Assembly (NCBI GenBank): GCA_002842575.1
Contig: PHDJ01000036.1
Location: 1 to 45,711 of the forward strand
Direction: 5' to 3'
Origin: Bacteroidetes bacterium HGW-Bacteroidetes-2
GTDB taxonomy: Bacteria > Bacteroidota > Bacteroidia > Flavobacteriales > Flavobacteriaceae
Length of the DNA: 45,711 nucleotides
Positions within the stretch are counted from its first letter, which is position 1. Each line of letters starts with the position of its first letter. Below, piece after piece: positions 45,185 through 45,711 of the stretch. The position numbers were made by a program, and so were the translations under genes. A model generated the notes under the pieces. The model was not told the origin of the DNA and made no database searches. It was given only the letters and a program-made list of their open reading frames with translations.

Positions 45185-45711
45185 ATGGGCTGTACAAGCT
45201 GTAGTAGTAGTAAAGGTGGACAACCGAAAGGGTGTAAAAACAACGGCACTTGCGGCACAGATGGCTGCAATAAACTAACGGTTTTTGATTGGTTAGCCAA
45301 TATGTCTTTGCCCGATAATCAAGAACCTTTTAATTATGTAGAGGTGCGATTTAAAAATGGTCGAAAAGAATTTTTTAAAAATGCAGATAATTTAACCCTT
45401 AGCGTTGGCGATGTGATAGCCACTGAGGCAACTTCTGGACATGATATAGGATTGGTTTCGCTAACAGGTGAATTAGTGCGTGTACAAATGAAAAAGAAAC
45501 GCGAAAAAATAGACGATACCAGTTTAAAAGTGTACAGAAAAGCATCACAAAGAGACATAGATATTTGGCAAAAAGCAAGAGATAGAGAAGACAGTATTAA
45601 AGTAAGAGCCAGACAAATAGCTATTCGACTAGGCTTAAGCATGAAAATATCGGATGTTGAATTTCAAGGAGACGCGTCAAAAGCCATTTTTTATTACACC
45701 GCAGAAGAGCG
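45185..45711 (+). CDS. ricT: PSP1-domain protein RicT, 3' end cut by window
   Basis: 175 codons present and open at the window edge. The first 30 residues hold cysteines at 3, 6, 17, 23 and 28 (MGCTSCSSS then GCKNNGTCGTDGC), followed by a PSP1 domain: YVEVRFKNGRKEFFKNADN, TLSVGDVIATEATSGHDIG, then KKKREKIDDTSLKVYRKAS. RicT belongs to the Y/RicAFT complex, which carries iron-sulfur clusters and affects RNA processing in Bacillus; in Flavobacteriia the gene often precedes gldH, which would lie beyond this window. 141 nt separate it from the ferredoxin, with a weak TTTA-N19-TATATTTA promoter at 45098-45128. Confidence 0.85.
   Translation, partial: MGCTSCSSSKGGQPKGCKNNGTCGTDGCNKLTVFDWLANMSLPDNQEPFNYVEVRFKNGRKEFFKNADNLTLSVGDVIATEATSGHDIGLVSLTGELVRVQMKKKREKIDDTSLKVYRKASQRDIDIWQKARDREDSIKVRARQIAIRLGLSMKISDVEFQGDASKAIFYYTAEE

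Noticed and set aside
45334-45642. Open frame of 102 codons on the minus strand
   Set aside because: It is the shadow of ricT, whose PSP1 domain is clear on the plus strand.

Overview
The window is a 45.7 kb, AT-rich chromosomal stretch from a member of the Bacteroidota, most probably family Flavobacteriaceae. The case rests on the T9SS/gliding lipoprotein SprE (PorW), a secreted protein with a T9SS type A sorting domain, a split atp locus (B-E-F-H-A-G without beta and epsilon), flavobacterial DUF genes (DUF6341, DUF6427, DUF6168, DUF4254, DUF4292), Bacteroidota-type promoters (-33 TTTG / -7 TAnnTTTG), and A-rich leaders with no clear Shine-Dalgarno. Genus cannot be settled by reading. No rRNA, tRNA, CRISPR array or intact insertion sequence was seen.

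Layout. (1) 0.2-8.3 kb is an envelope polysaccharide cluster: methyltransferase, WecG/TagA-type glycosyltransferase, UDP-glucose dehydrogenase, UDP-glucuronate decarboxylase and a priming sugar transferase on +, then a GT4 glycosyltransferase and a CapK-like adenylating enzyme on -. (2) 8.3-14.3 kb holds purD, two DUF genes, a compact candidate restriction-modification pair (PD-(D/E)xK-like protein plus adenine methyltransferase), DUF4254 and a GT9 glycosyltransferase in a very tight run. (3) 14.3-15.4 kb is a PaaE-like flavin/2Fe-2S reductase on -. (4) 15.6-24.8 kb is sprE, bactofilin, atpZ/I-like, DUF6168 and the ATP synthase genes, with a decayed four-helix-bundle element between atpA and atpG. 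(5) 24.8-25.5 kb is AT-rich non-coding DNA with palindromes and a duplicated segment. (6) 25.5-32.4 kb is a lipoprotein, flippase, dUTPase, a broken sugar nucleotidyltransferase, TPR protein, DUF4292 lipoprotein and an EnvC-like degenerate LytM protein. (7) 32.4-38.4 kb holds a thioesterase, HU/SPOR protein, DprA, T9SS substrate, TrpS and PlsC. (8) 38.5-41.7 kb is an ECF sigma factor with a predicted inner-to-outer-membrane partner, then RecA. (9) 42.2 kb to the end is trhO-trhP-ferredoxin followed by a truncated RicT.

Most notable points. A translationally coupled trhO-trhP-ferredoxin set brings both known routes to 5-hydroxyuridine at tRNA position 34 into one operon, and TrhO carries the same C-terminal domain as TrhP. 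An ECF sigma factor is paired with a protein that appears to run from cytoplasm to outer-membrane barrel. The R-M-like pair is buried in a housekeeping run. The atp operon shows a pseudogene element and a terminator-like hairpin after atpE. The nucleotidyltransferase lacks about 28 nt exactly at its nucleotide-binding motif.
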